In this document: positions 14,314-22,618 of the stretch, one piece after another
Layout of the letters: each line of letters starts with the position of its first letter
Position numbering within the stretch: position 1 is the stretch's first letter
From: Pirellulales bacterium
GTDB lineage: Bacteria > Planctomycetota > Planctomycetia > Pirellulales > JAICIG01
Assembly (NCBI GenBank): GCA_025924495.1
Contig: JAICIG010000034.1
Location: forward strand, 1-28,245
Direction: 5' to 3'
Length of the DNA: 28,245 nt
Translations under genes and position numbers: made by a program
The notes under the pieces: model-generated
The model's database searches: none
Told to the model about the DNA's origin: nothing
Seen by the model: the letters and a program-made list of their open reading frames with translations, nothing else

Positions 14314-16011
14314 CTAGTGCGAGACGCTACTATTGACGATTCGAGCGAAAAACTCGTTCGAGGCGAGCAGATTTACGCCGGCGTCTTCGATGTTTAGCGC
14401 CCCGGAATCCAAGGCGTTAACCCAATTCTGGCGATCCGTCGTTCCGGTGCGCTGGAAAAAATCGGCGAAGAAGCCATCGACGACCCTGCCGTGGGACTCT
14501 CCCGCGTCGATGAACGCGAATGCTGCATCCAGCCGCGTCTTGCTGCCGTTTTGCAGTGCCGCCAGCCAAGCGGCCAGGCCGCTCGGATCGGGTTGACGGC
14601 TGAAAACATCGTTATAGAGGGCGCCCAAATAATTCGTATCAGAACTGTGCAGGCTCTGGTATTCGGCTGAAGTCAGGAAGCTGGCGACGACCAGCCTTTC
14701 GCTCCCCCAACTTGTGAAGGCGTTCACCCAATAAGCGCGCCCGCCTGAATCGGCGCTTCGCCCCAAAAAGGTCTGGTAGTACTGGTCGATTTCGACGCCA
14801 CGATGTTCCGGCGAGTTCCAGATGGTACGCGCCACGGCATCGCGACTCGTCCCGCCAGCCAACTGCGACTGCCAATACGCCAGGCCCGCAGCATCGGGAA
14901 GGTGACCGAGCAGAGTCACATAGACGGCTTGAATATAGGCGGTGTTCGTGTCGCCAACCATGGGCAGCGGCGTGGTGGAAATCGGCAGCGGCGCGAGAGT
15001 GCTGACGTTGACATTGCCAAAATTCGGGCCGGCCGCTGTCGTATTCGCGGCTACAGTCACCGAGCTAAATCCGCCGGCAGGCGACGTCTGCGTTATGCCG
15101 TCGTTAGGGGCGACGACTTGGCGCACAATATAGGCGCCGGGAGTCAAGCCTGGGAATGCATAGGCGCCCCCGGCGTCGGTGACGACGCTGATTTCGCCCT
15201 GGTCCAAGACGCCATTGTTGTTGGCGTCGATATAAACGGTCTGATTGGGTATTCCGACTTCGCCGTTATCGAGCGTGCCGTTTGCGTTCAGATCGTCGTA
15301 GACGTTCCCGCTGATGCCGCCATCGACCACGATCGAAGTGATTTCAGCCAACTGATTTCCGTGAGCGGCGTCGACGGGCAGATTGGTAAATGCGCCGCCC
15401 TGGTTCTGCGTCGGCAAACCGGCCATTTGATCGACGATCTGCATGCCGTTACCGAGCACCTTGCCGAAGACGGTGAACGGGCCGCCATCGCTTGCGTCGT
15501 CCAGAAATGGATTATCGGCCAGATTGATGAACCACTGGTCCGTGCCGCTGTTGGGGCCGCTCGACAAGGCCATGGCCAGCGTGCCGGTCGTGTTCTTGAT
15601 GCCGGCCTCGCTGGGCGTCGTGCCGTTAATTGTGATCGCGGTGAACTGCGAGATGTTGGTGAATGTGGGGCTGGATGAAGTGTATCCGCCGCCTTGCAGC
15701 ACGAAGCCAGGAGCCGAGCGGTGGAAGATTGAATTGTTGTAGGAGTTCGTGTTGACGTAGTGCAGAAAGTTGGCCACGGTCTGCGGGGTGGCGCTGTTGA
15801 ACAATTCAACCTGGAACGAGCCATAGGTCGTGTTTACCGTGACGAAGGAGTCGGCAGTGAGCGCAAGGCGTTCTTCCAGCCGTTCGATAGTCCGCCAGGC
15901 CAAAGCCTTCGCGCGTTGCGCTTCGCCGCTGAATTGACGCACTTTGCCGCGTTTCCGATCTGCAACCGCCGCTCGTTGTCCCGGCCTGCCCCCGATGAGA
16001 CGCCCTCGCAT
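14314..16011 (-). CDS. Surface protein: cyclophilin PPIase, SdrD-like repeat and DUF4214 domains
   Basis: A protein of 565 residues with AAGGAGGAG seven bases before the ATG. The basic N-terminus followed by IERLEERLALTADSF at 42-56 resembles the planctomycete LEPR-XLL surface-export signature. Residues 57-229 are a cyclophilin-type peptidyl-prolyl isomerase: FHRSAPGFVLQGG at 96-108 supplies the catalytic Arg98 and Phe103, and QWFINLADNPFLD at 159-171 the Gln/Phe pair. The Trp that binds cyclosporin in human cyclophilin A is replaced by Leu. Residues 232-335 match an SdrD B-like stalk domain with calcium-type DLNANGTLD and DANNNGVLD loops. Residues 356-560 contain two DUF4214 segments (LGHLPDAAGLAYW, RQPDPSGLAAWL). 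The protein probably folds or holds other surface proteins outside the cell. Confidence 0.88.
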   Translation of the reverse strand: MRGRLIGGRPGQRAAVADRKRGKVRQFSGEAQRAKALAWRTIERLEERLALTADSFVTVNTTYGSFQVELFNSATPQTVANFLHYVNTNSYNNSIFHRSAPGFVLQGGGYTSSSPTFTNISQFTAITINGTTPSEAGIKNTTGTLAMALSSGPNSGTDQWFINLADNPFLDDASDGGPFTVFGKVLGNGMQIVDQMAGLPTQNQGGAFTNLPVDAAHGNQLAEITSIVVDGGISGNVYDDLNANGTLDNGEVGIPNQTVYIDANNNGVLDQGEISVVTDAGGAYAFPGLTPGAYIVRQVVAPNDGITQTSPAGGFSSVTVAANTTAAGPNFGNVNVSTLAPLPISTTPLPMVGDTNTAYIQAVYVTLLGHLPDAAGLAYWQSQLAGGTSRDAVARTIWNSPEHRGVEIDQYYQTFLGRSADSGGRAYWVNAFTSWGSERLVVASFLTSAEYQSLHSSDTNYLGALYNDVFSRQPDPSGLAAWLAALQNGSKTRLDAAFAFIDAGESHGRVVDGFFADFFQRTGTTDRQNWVNALDSGALNIEDAGVNLLASNEFFARIVNSSVSH

Positions 16012-16406
16012 ATAAGACTCCTCCTTGAACTCAAGTTCCGGATGCCGACAAGCGGCAAAGTCTTCATTAAATCCATTGCATCCAGGGCGGGCAAGGAGGG
16101 AGCAGGCCCGATTTTAGCGCCGACATAGAAGATGGCGACGATGCGAATGCTAGCGGCTTTCGATGCCGCATGGCCGACACGTAAGCGACCAATTCACTAT
16201 GGAAGCGCTGCAGCGTCGAATGTTGGCTTCGTTTGTCCATTCCCAGTGCGAGCGATCTGAGGAAGGCCCCTGCTCTCAGCAAAAGGCCGTCACAGGCGGA
16301 AAAATGGGGGGCATGGTTGATCTTGGGCGCCACCACGATCCGAAGAGACAATCGCACGGAATTTTTGTTTCTCGTGAACTGATCCATTGGGAAAAGGGAA
16401 TTTGCC
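16012..16406. other. Divergent intergenic region
   Basis: This 395-base region separates the cyclophilin gene (minus) and the small Cys-cluster protein (plus). It contains the strong AAGGAGGAG ribosome site (16018-16026, minus) and, next to it, a short palindrome GAACT-CA-AGTTC at about 16026-16037. The remaining 350 bases show open frames without recognisable features and no clear promoter. Confidence 0.5.
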
Positions 16407-16706
16407 ATGCTGAAGCTCGTATTGAAAGCAACAGCTCTTGCGAGTTTGGCTTTTCTGGCGCCGCAGGCGGCCTCGGCGGATTGCGCGTGCTGCTGCCCGG
16501 CGGCGACTGCGCCGGCGGCAAGCGACAGCCCCGCACCTGCGGCGAACGCGCCAACCGCCCAGGCCCAAAACGATCGACAGAGCTATCGTCGCTATTCGGT
16601 CAGCCCGTCATCGGGCAGCGAGCGAACCATGAATCGACGCGCTGAACGATCGCCGGCTTCGAGCAGGTCTCCGTGGCGCGCCGATCGCAAAGTCCTCGGT
16701 TTGTAA
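16407..16706 (+). CDS. Small exported protein with N-terminal Cys cluster
   Basis: A protein of 99 residues with AAGGGA about nine bases before the ATG. Residues 1-24 form a signal peptide (KLVLKATALASLAFLAPQAASA). The mature N-terminus has DCACCC (Cys26, 28, 29, 30), then an Ala/Pro-rich spacer (31-52) and an Arg/Ser-rich tail. There are no other cysteines. A tight CxCCC cluster in an exported protein suggests metal binding or disulfide crosslinking to the cell envelope, but this is speculation. No family is recognised; the tail may be disordered. Confidence 0.6.
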   Translation: MLKLVLKATALASLAFLAPQAASADCACCCPAATAPAASDSPAPAANAPTAQAQNDRQSYRRYSVSPSSGSERTMNRRAERSPASSRSPWRADRKVLGL

Positions 16707-16844
16707 TTTCGCTGCAGGGCGCTGCGTACGTCGTTTGCGGCGAGCAATCCGAGCGACCGCGCGCCACGGGTATTAGGCCGATAACAGGCGATGAGGGCTG
16801 AAGTCGATTCCTGCGCTGTAGAATGCGGCGAATACCGCTCTCGG

Positions 16845-17765
16845 TTATCGCAGATTTCCGTCGCTGTCTGGCGCGACGGCGTCTGAATCGACAGGCGACC
16901 GTTCGCTCAGCAAGCGTTTGGCGACTTGCATGGCCAACGTATTGAAATCACGCGGGTTGGTCGGCGCGTAGGCAAGATTTGTTTCCTGGTCGCCGTGCTG
17001 CACTGCTTGTCCCGGCGTGCTCACCTTGTGCGAATAAAGATTGTACACGCCGTAGAGAACTTCAATCTCCCACTTGCCGGCGCGCTCGACTTCCAAGTGC
17101 AGGTTGTAGGCGGCTTGGGCCGCGTTGACGCAAACGGCTGTTTCGATCAGCGCTTCCCGATAGCCCGGCTGCTCGCGCGCATTCGGCCCCCAGACCTGCT
17201 CCAAACCATTCGCCGCCTCGCGCACCGCCACAAAAATCCGTTGAACGATGGCGCGCAAGTTGGCCGAGATGGATTTGGACCAGAATTTCAGCGGCTGCAA
17301 ATAAGCGTCAACCGCGCCGGTTACCGCCCCGCAGCCGCTGTGACCGAGCATCACGACAACCTTCACGCTTTCACTCAGCGAATTCAAGGCAAAGTCGATG
17401 CTGCCCAGGCATTCGTCCCCAAGCACGTTGCCGGCGACGCGGATCACGAACAAATCGTTGAATCCCTGGCCGAACAACATTTCTGTAGGCACACGCGCAT
17501 CGGAACAGCCGACCACGACCGCAAACGGGGACGGCTTCGGCATGCTGCCTTTCACTCGGACCATGCCCACCTCGAGCCCATTGCAGGGCACGACATATTG
17601 CGGCTCGTCGGGCGAGAGCGTGCTGGTGCGGCAGCTCTCCATCCACTGCGAAAACATTCGATTGCCGACCTCCAACGTGCGGCGCGCGGCTTCGGCATCG
17701 GGTGGAACCGCTTTGGCCGTCGGATTCTTCGGGTCGAAGCGATAAATGTAGTCGATGGTGTTCAT
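16845..17765 (-). CDS. Beta-class carbonic anhydrase
   Basis: A protein of 306 residues from ATG 17765; the frame opens 75 bases earlier, but the core starts after this Met. Zinc ligands and the catalytic dyad are all present: CSDARVP at 87-93 gives Cys87, Asp89 and Arg91, and GHSGCGAV at 141-148 gives His142 and Cys145. The enzyme interconverts CO2 and bicarbonate in the cytoplasm. It is longer than the usual 200-230 residues, with about 80 extra residues at the N-terminus and a longer helical region at 150-220. EIEVLYGVYNLYSHKV near 250 is the conserved last strand. It lies 71 bp downstream of sbtA on the same strand, so bicarbonate uptake and conversion are likely co-expressed. Confidence 0.94.
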   Translation of the reverse strand: MNTIDYIYRFDPKNPTAKAVPPDAEAARRTLEVGNRMFSQWMESCRTSTLSPDEPQYVVPCNGLEVGMVRVKGSMPKPSPFAVVVGCSDARVPTEMLFGQGFNDLFVIRVAGNVLGDECLGSIDFALNSLSESVKVVVMLGHSGCGAVTGAVDAYLQPLKFWSKSISANLRAIVQRIFVAVREAANGLEQVWGPNAREQPGYREALIETAVCVNAAQAAYNLHLEVERAGKWEIEVLYGVYNLYSHKVSTPGQAVQHGDQETNLAYAPTNPRDFNTLAMQVAKRLLSERSPVDSDAVAPDSDGNLR

Positions 17766-17836
17766 GGCGGCTGATGCGGCGATTGCTCGATGCGGGCGTA
17801 GGACCGTTTGTCGCGTCTGCTTTGATCTGGCCCTGT

Positions 17837-19297
17837 TCAAGCGGCTCCGGCCACAGGAAAGTGCTGCAGAATCAAGTTGGAAATCACGATGTAGGTCGGG
17901 ATGCCGATGGTCACATTATAGGAGAAAGTCAGGCCCAGCGATGCAGCCAACGGCAAGGTCGGGCTGGCCTCAGGAATTGCCATCCGCTGGACCGCGGGCA
18001 CGGCAATGTATGAGGCGGCGGCGCAAAGCACTGCGAATAACACGTAGGTTCCTTGGTCCAACGGTTCGTGAATCGCCCAGCTATACACGTGGGCCACGGC
18101 CATTCCAAGCGTGGCAAAGATATTCGGCGCCAGCACGCCAAACAGGACGAATTGCCATCCGCCCGTCTTCAAATCGCGCAAGCGGCGGCAGGCCGTCATG
18201 CCCATCTCCAACAGAAACAGGCACAAAGCGCCCTGGAACAAGTCGACATACATCAGATCCAACTGACTCATCGGATCCTTTTTCTTGGGCTCGATCTTCT
18301 TGGCGACTTCGGTCGCCTTTTGCAGCGGCAGCACGAAGATGGAAGGCCGCAGCGCCCTCGCTGGAGTCGCATCCGAACCCTGTTCTTGCTGCCCCTCGTT
18401 CACTGGATCGTGAGCCGCCGCGCCATTGGCTGCGTGATGTACGTGCGGGTCGCCGTTGAGCGCCGGCAGTTTTTCACCTTCTTTGGCGGTTGTAATTGAG
18501 TGCACATCGCCTTGCGCTCCCACTTCGACCACGGCCACTTCTTCGTGCTTGCGCTGCAGTTCGCTGACGAAGCCGATCAAGATGCCGCCAAACAGCAAGA
18601 ACAAACCAGGATTGAGAAAGACTTCATGCATCAACTGCCAATTCAGCATGGATTTGCCGCGTTGTCCGCGAGGCGCCGCATGGCTGCCGTGGCCTGAGCC
18701 GGCGGTTCCATGCTCGCCGCCCGTCGGCGCTGCCGTCGAAAGAGCCGCCGCCGGATCGAAGCCCGGCTCGTCCTGCATATTCCCCAAGGCGTCCATGCCG
18801 TGGTGGCGCAGCCGAGAGACTAGAAATAAGGCTACGAGGCATCCCGGAATTTCCATTACGGCCAGCATCACAGGCATGTAAGGAGCATAGGCGATTCCCG
18901 AGGCGAGCAGCACGCCGACGCAGGTCACGAAAGTGCCTGCCGAGTCGGAGCCGTAGTATCCGGCGACGGTCGCCGCATCGATTCGCCGCAGCCGTGTGAA
19001 GCCGCGCAGGGCGAAATAAGCGAGGCAGCCAATTATAAAGTTCATGCAGAACCCGATGACCATGAACCCGCCGGCCTGCGCTAGGTCATGTGCGTCGAGC
19101 GCGGCTAACTCCTCCCCGCCGTGCCAGCCAATGGAGACCAGCAGGTAGATGGTCAGCCCTTGGTAAATGACGTGCGGGAATTCAAACGGCACCTTCAAAA
19201 TCGGAACCGAAAAACCCATGTAGAAGAACAGCAGCAGGGGCTTGAACAGATTGTGGCGGAAATTGTCCCAGAACTGTTCCAGCAAACCACCAGACAT
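17837..19297 (-). CDS. sbtA: Sodium-dependent bicarbonate transporter with His-rich insertions
   Basis: A protein of 486 residues; ATG 19297 is chosen because AAGGAG stands six bases upstream, whereas the longer frame to 19420 has no membrane character. It belongs to the SbtA family: two inverted halves of five membrane helices. GYYGSDSAGTFVT at 113-125 and IPEASPTLPLAASLG at 441-455 are the paired Na+/substrate-binding regions. LDLMYVDLFQGALCLFLLEMGM at 346-367 aligns with the same helix in cyanobacterial SbtA. The protein is about 110 residues longer than cyanobacterial SbtA (around 374). The extra length lies in the central loop (about 170-216, EHGTAGSGHGSH) and in a loop of about 95 residues at 248-345 with DPHVHHAANGAAAHD. 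It should import bicarbonate across the inner membrane. No SbtB partner is in the window. Confidence 0.9.
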   Translation of the reverse strand: MSGGLLEQFWDNFRHNLFKPLLLFFYMGFSVPILKVPFEFPHVIYQGLTIYLLVSIGWHGGEELAALDAHDLAQAGGFMVIGFCMNFIIGCLAYFALRGFTRLRRIDAATVAGYYGSDSAGTFVTCVGVLLASGIAYAPYMPVMLAVMEIPGCLVALFLVSRLRHHGMDALGNMQDEPGFDPAAALSTAAPTGGEHGTAGSGHGSHAAPRGQRGKSMLNWQLMHEVFLNPGLFLLFGGILIGFVSELQRKHEEVAVVEVGAQGDVHSITTAKEGEKLPALNGDPHVHHAANGAAAHDPVNEGQQEQGSDATPARALRPSIFVLPLQKATEVAKKIEPKKKDPMSQLDLMYVDLFQGALCLFLLEMGMTACRRLRDLKTGGWQFVLFGVLAPNIFATLGMAVAHVYSWAIHEPLDQGTYVLFAVLCAAASYIAVPAVQRMAIPEASPTLPLAASLGLTFSYNVTIGIPTYIVISNLILQHFPVAGAA

Positions 19298-19735
19298 GGG
19301 AACTCCTTGTTGCGAATTGAAGCAAAAAAACGCCGAGAGCTCATCGAGGAGTCGCGGGCGGGACAGCGGCGGAATTGAGCGCAGTTCCGCGCCGAAGAGG
19401 CCGCCGATGGGAAAGGCCATCGTCGCCTTCCGAGGGACGGGGCCGGGTCACTGCATTGCATGCGGTTGATTGCGAGCTGGTTTTTAGAATCTAGCTGTCA
19501 AAGTCATTATTTCATTTGCGTGCGCCCCGCGCACAGCGTGAAGCACGTTACAAATTCGCAAGGTTTTGCAGAATTTTTTCTATAGCGTGCGAAACGCGCC
19601 GCCGTGGTCGGCGCAAACGTGCGTTTCCGCACGGTCGCTATTCTCCGCTGGCGCGCCTTTGGGATAAGATGAAAGGCGGCAATCAGAATTTCGGTGCAGT
19701 GCGGTCATTTATCGAACCTTGATTGGCGAGCTGGC
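19298..19735. other. Divergent intergenic region between sbtA and the two-component system
   Basis: This 438-base region must hold promoters of both sbtA (minus) and the response-regulator gene (plus). On the minus strand a TTGACA box occurs around 19499, but no matching -10 follows. A 7-bp inverted repeat near 19654-19678 is listed separately. No hidden gene is supported. Confidence 0.5.
19654..19678. promoter_or_regulatory. 7-bp inverted repeat upstream of the response regulator
   Basis: CGCCTTT (19654-19660), 11 bases, then AAAGGCG (19672-19678), ending 57 bases before the response-regulator start. OmpR-type regulators usually bind direct repeats, so this may belong to another factor or be an RNA hairpin. 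Confidence 0.35.
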
Positions 19736-20413
19736 ATGGAACTTCTAGTCGTTGAAGACGATCCCGTCATTGGCAAAGCTTTGCGGCAAGGTTTCAGCGA
19801 AGCCGGCCACGGCTGTGTCTGGGCGAAGCAGGGTGATAAGGGGCTGACCTTGGCGACCAGTCAGCGATTCGACGCGATCGTGCTCGACCTGATGTTGCCG
19901 GCCATGCCCGGACTGGAAGTGCTAAAAAACTTGCGCCGCCAAGGCATCCACACTCCAGTTCTTCTGCTTACGGCGCTCGGTTCGGTCGAGGAGCGCGTCG
20001 AAGGCCTTAATGCCGGGGCCGATGACTACGTTGTCAAGCCGTTTGCATTTTCCGAATTGATGGCGCGGATCGAGGCGGTTTGCCGCCGCACTGCCACGCG
20101 CCCGCCCGCCGTGATGCAGGTCGGCGATCTGACGCTCGATCTGGCCACGCGCCGCGTGGGCCGCGGCAACGAAGAAGTCGAACTGACGCCCACCGAATTC
20201 AGCCTGCTCGAACTGCTCATGCGTCATGCAGGCCAGGTGGTTACGCGCAAGATGCTCTGCGAGCATCTTTGGGAATCGGATTGGGAAGGCACCACCAACG
20301 TCATCGAAGTGCACATCAACCGCCTGCGCGGCAAGCTCGACAAGAAATTCCACGATTCGTTGATCCAAACCGTCCGAGGCCGAGGTTATGCCATCCGCTC
20401 CGCTGAGCAGTAG
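19736..20413 (+). CDS. OmpR/PhoB-family response regulator
   Basis: A protein of 225 residues starting at ATG 19736, where the receiver domain begins; the 42 bases of open frame upstream add nothing recognisable. The receiver domain is at 1-118, with acidic Glu7-Asp8-Asp9, phospho-acceptor Asp51 (VLDLMLPAM), Thr79 and Lys101 (VVKPFAF). The winged-helix DNA-binding domain at about 128-222 contains VELTPTEFSLLELLMRHAGQVVTRKMLCEHLW, TTNVIEVHINRLRGKLD and VRGRGYAIR. All residues needed for phosphorylation are intact. The gene overlaps the kinase gene by 26 bases and so shares its transcript. It is divergent from sbtA, and bicarbonate-related control is possible but untested. Confidence 0.94.
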   Translation: MELLVVEDDPVIGKALRQGFSEAGHGCVWAKQGDKGLTLATSQRFDAIVLDLMLPAMPGLEVLKNLRRQGIHTPVLLLTALGSVEERVEGLNAGADDYVVKPFAFSELMARIEAVCRRTATRPPAVMQVGDLTLDLATRRVGRGNEEVELTPTEFSLLELLMRHAGQVVTRKMLCEHLWESDWEGTTNVIEVHINRLRGKLDKKFHDSLIQTVRGRGYAIRSAEQ

Positions 20414-21839
20414 CTTCCGTTCACTGCGGTTTCGACTTACCGCCTGGAATACGGCGGTAGTGCTGCTGACGGTCGGCGCGGCGTTTGGGTTCGTGCGGCT
20501 AGGGCTGCGGGGCAGTCTGCTTGACGAAACCGACGCCATCCTCGACGAAGACGCTCACGAAGTCGGATTGGCGATCAAAGAATTCTATCCAATGATGCAG
20601 TCCATTTATCAAGAAATGGACCGCAAGGCCGAGGGTCATAAAAACCGCCGGCTGTTTGTGCAGCTGTTTGACGAAACCGGCAACGAACTGCACTCCACGT
20701 CGAGCACGCCCAAGAGCACGCTGCTGGAGTCGCCGCCGCGACGAAAGGCGCATTTTGTCACTCGCGGGCCGTACCGTTTGGCGAACTATGAGCTGAGCAT
20801 TCCGGGGGTGCCTGGCTACACGGTGCGAGTTGGAACCAATCTGGCGCATATTGAAGCCGATGTCGCGCGGCTGACCGATGTGATGGCCGTCGCCGGCCTG
20901 GCTATCTTATTGCTGGCGCCGCTTGGCGGGTTCTGGCTGGCTGGACGCGCAACGCATCCGCTGGGCCGCATCATCAACACGGCCGCGCGCTTGCGGCCGA
21001 GCCATATGGAGGAACGCTTACCGATTCGAGGAATTGGAGACCAGCTTGATCAGTTATCATCGACGATTAACTCCTTCCTTGATCAGATCGCCGATTATCT
21101 GGCGCGCAATCGAGAGTTTGTCGCCAATGCGGCCCATGAACTGCGATCGCCGCTCGCCGCGATCCAGAGTTCGGTCGAGGTTGCGCTCAACGCGGAACGA
21201 TCTGCCGAAGAATACCAGGATTTGCTCTGCGAAATCGTCGATGAATGCAGCCGCCTGGGAGTCCTTGTCAATCAACTGCTGTTGCTGGCAGAGAGCGACG
21301 CGGGGCGTCTGCGCACCGAGCGCGAGCCGGTGCGCCTGGATCAACTCGTCGCTACGTCTGTCGAAATGTTCCGCGGCGTAGCCGAAGAACGCGGGCTGGA
21401 ACTCTCCGCCGATGATTTGCAAAGCGTGACGGTGCCCGGCGAAGCGACTCGCTTGCGGCAAGTCGTGAATAACCTGATCGACAACAGCCTTAAATTCACT
21501 CCAACCGGCGGATGGATCAGGGTCAGCTTGACGACGAATCCGGCGACGGAACAGGCAATATTGCGCGTTTCCGACAATGGATCGGGCATTGCACCGGCGG
21601 ACCTGCCGCACGTTTTCGACCGTTTCTATCGAGGCGATAAATCGCGGCAGCGCGAGGATCGCAATTCCGGCACTGGGCTTGGGTTAAGCATCTGCCAGTC
21701 CATTGTGGCGGCTCATGGCGGCGAGATTCGGGCCTTGAGCACGGTGGGCCAGGGCACGACATTCGAAGTTATTCTGCCGACCAACCTGAGCGAAACGGGG
21801 GTCGCCGTAGATTCATCCCCGCTTGCGGAAACGGTGTAG
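20388..21839 (+). CDS. Sensor histidine kinase (HAMP, HisKA, HATPase)
   Basis: A protein of 483 residues whose ATG lies inside the end of the response-regulator gene, implying translational coupling. Membrane helices at about 19-39 and 165-185 enclose a periplasmic sensor of about 125 residues with no recognisable domain. HAMP spans roughly 187-240 (ATHPLGRIINTA...). The HisKA H-box, VANAAHELRSPLAAIQ, gives His250. The N-box NNLIDNSLKF (361-370), D-box DNGSGI (396-401), F-region DRFYRGD and G-box GTGLGLSI (428-435) make a complete ATPase domain. The architecture resembles heavy-metal and QseC-type sensors. The signal is unknown. Confidence 0.94.
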   Translation: MPSAPLSSSFRSLRFRLTAWNTAVVLLTVGAAFGFVRLGLRGSLLDETDAILDEDAHEVGLAIKEFYPMMQSIYQEMDRKAEGHKNRRLFVQLFDETGNELHSTSSTPKSTLLESPPRRKAHFVTRGPYRLANYELSIPGVPGYTVRVGTNLAHIEADVARLTDVMAVAGLAILLLAPLGGFWLAGRATHPLGRIINTAARLRPSHMEERLPIRGIGDQLDQLSSTINSFLDQIADYLARNREFVANAAHELRSPLAAIQSSVEVALNAERSAEEYQDLLCEIVDECSRLGVLVNQLLLLAESDAGRLRTEREPVRLDQLVATSVEMFRGVAEERGLELSADDLQSVTVPGEATRLRQVVNNLIDNSLKFTPTGGWIRVSLTTNPATEQAILRVSDNGSGIAPADLPHVFDRFYRGDKSRQREDRNSGTGLGLSICQSIVAAHGGEIRALSTVGQGTTFEVILPTNLSETGVAVDSSPLAETV

Positions 21840-21976
21840 CGATTCGTTATACCGCTGATTCAACGCCTGGTTCGTGCGCACAAGTCGGTTGTCAGAGCTC
21901 TCAGGCCGACAATAACCAGGTCGCAGAGCTCTGGGGAGTCCACTCCTCGCGGCATTAGCGGCGCCCCCAGATCCGC

Positions 21977-22375
21977 TCACGCTTCTTTCGTGGGCGGATA
22001 GTTCGCCACTTCGACGTGGTGGCCGTCGGGATCACGGAAGAAAATCTGCCTCAGCCCTGTGTCGGACTGGATGTTGACGCGAAATGCCACGCCATGCTCA
22101 GTCAACTGGCGCTCGACATCGGCGACGTCATCGCTGAAAAATGCGAGATGGTCGTCGCGGCTGTAAATCGGTCCTGCTGGATCTCCAACCGATTCGTCGT
22201 AGAGCAGGTGGATTTGCAACGAGTAGTTGTAAAGCCATGCGCCGGGAAACCCCAAGGCGGGGCGAGGAATTTCGCGAAAGCCGAGCACATCGCGGTAAAA
22301 GGCGATGCTTCGCTCGAGATGCTTGGTGCGGCGGGCGACGTGATGCAAGCATCGCAAAGCCAACGGTCGGGTCAT
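21977..22375 (-). CDS. VOC-superfamily protein (glyoxalase/dioxygenase fold)
   Basis: A protein of 132 residues, the usual length for one two-module VOC chain. LHHVARRTKHLERSIAFYRDVLGF at 10-33 is the first beta-alpha-beta-beta-beta module and DHLAFFSDDVADVERQL at 75-91 starts the second. The family's metal ligands are present as His11 or His12, His76 and Glu122 (HHVEV). RDPDGHHVEVANY at 114-126 is the standard closing strand. It could be a lyase, a dioxygenase or a fosfomycin/bleomycin-type resistance protein; the substrate cannot be decided. It is transcribed toward the histidine kinase gene (convergent) and stands alone. Confidence 0.88.
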   Translation of the reverse strand: MTRPLALRCLHHVARRTKHLERSIAFYRDVLGFREIPRPALGFPGAWLYNYSLQIHLLYDESVGDPAGPIYSRDDHLAFFSDDVADVERQLTEHGVAFRVNIQSDTGLRQIFFRDPDGHHVEVANYPPTKEA

Positions 22376-22570
22376 GGGCGAACTACCTAAATCCGCATTG
22401 GTTGAAGAACCCGCCGTGCGGCGGCCAGCATCAAGCGGCCATGATACCGCCCGGCCCCGCGGACTGACAGCTAGCCCCCCATTCGCAGTTCACGGCGCCG
22501 ATGCGGCAAGGCAGGCGGTTTTTGCCTGTCGTAACGATTTTCTCGATTACTCCGGCAGTTTTAGCCGATA

Positions 22571-22613
22571 AGGACTCCTGGCATATCGCCCCTCTGTTCC
22601 GTTCAGGAGTCCT
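22571..22613 (+). promoter_or_regulatory. Perfect hairpin covering the ribosome site of the Cys-rich gene
   Basis: AGGACTCCTG (22571-22580) and CAGGAGTCCT (22604-22613) are exact reverse complements separated by 23 bases. The second arm contains the AGGAG ribosome site (22605-22609), nine bases before the ATG at 22619. If transcribed, the stem would hide the site, allowing control of translation by temperature, a ligand, a protein or a small RNA. An alternative is a repressor operator in DNA. Confidence 0.55.
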
Positions 22614-22618
22614 CTGCC

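Noticed and set aside
19298..19420. 41-residue N-terminal extension of SbtA
   Set aside because: There is no ribosome site, while AAGGAG precedes the ATG at 19297, where the membrane protein begins.
21890..21945. Repeated CAGAGCTCT words between the kinase and the VOC gene
   Set aside because: They are two short copies with differing flanks; too little to call a terminator or a repeat element.
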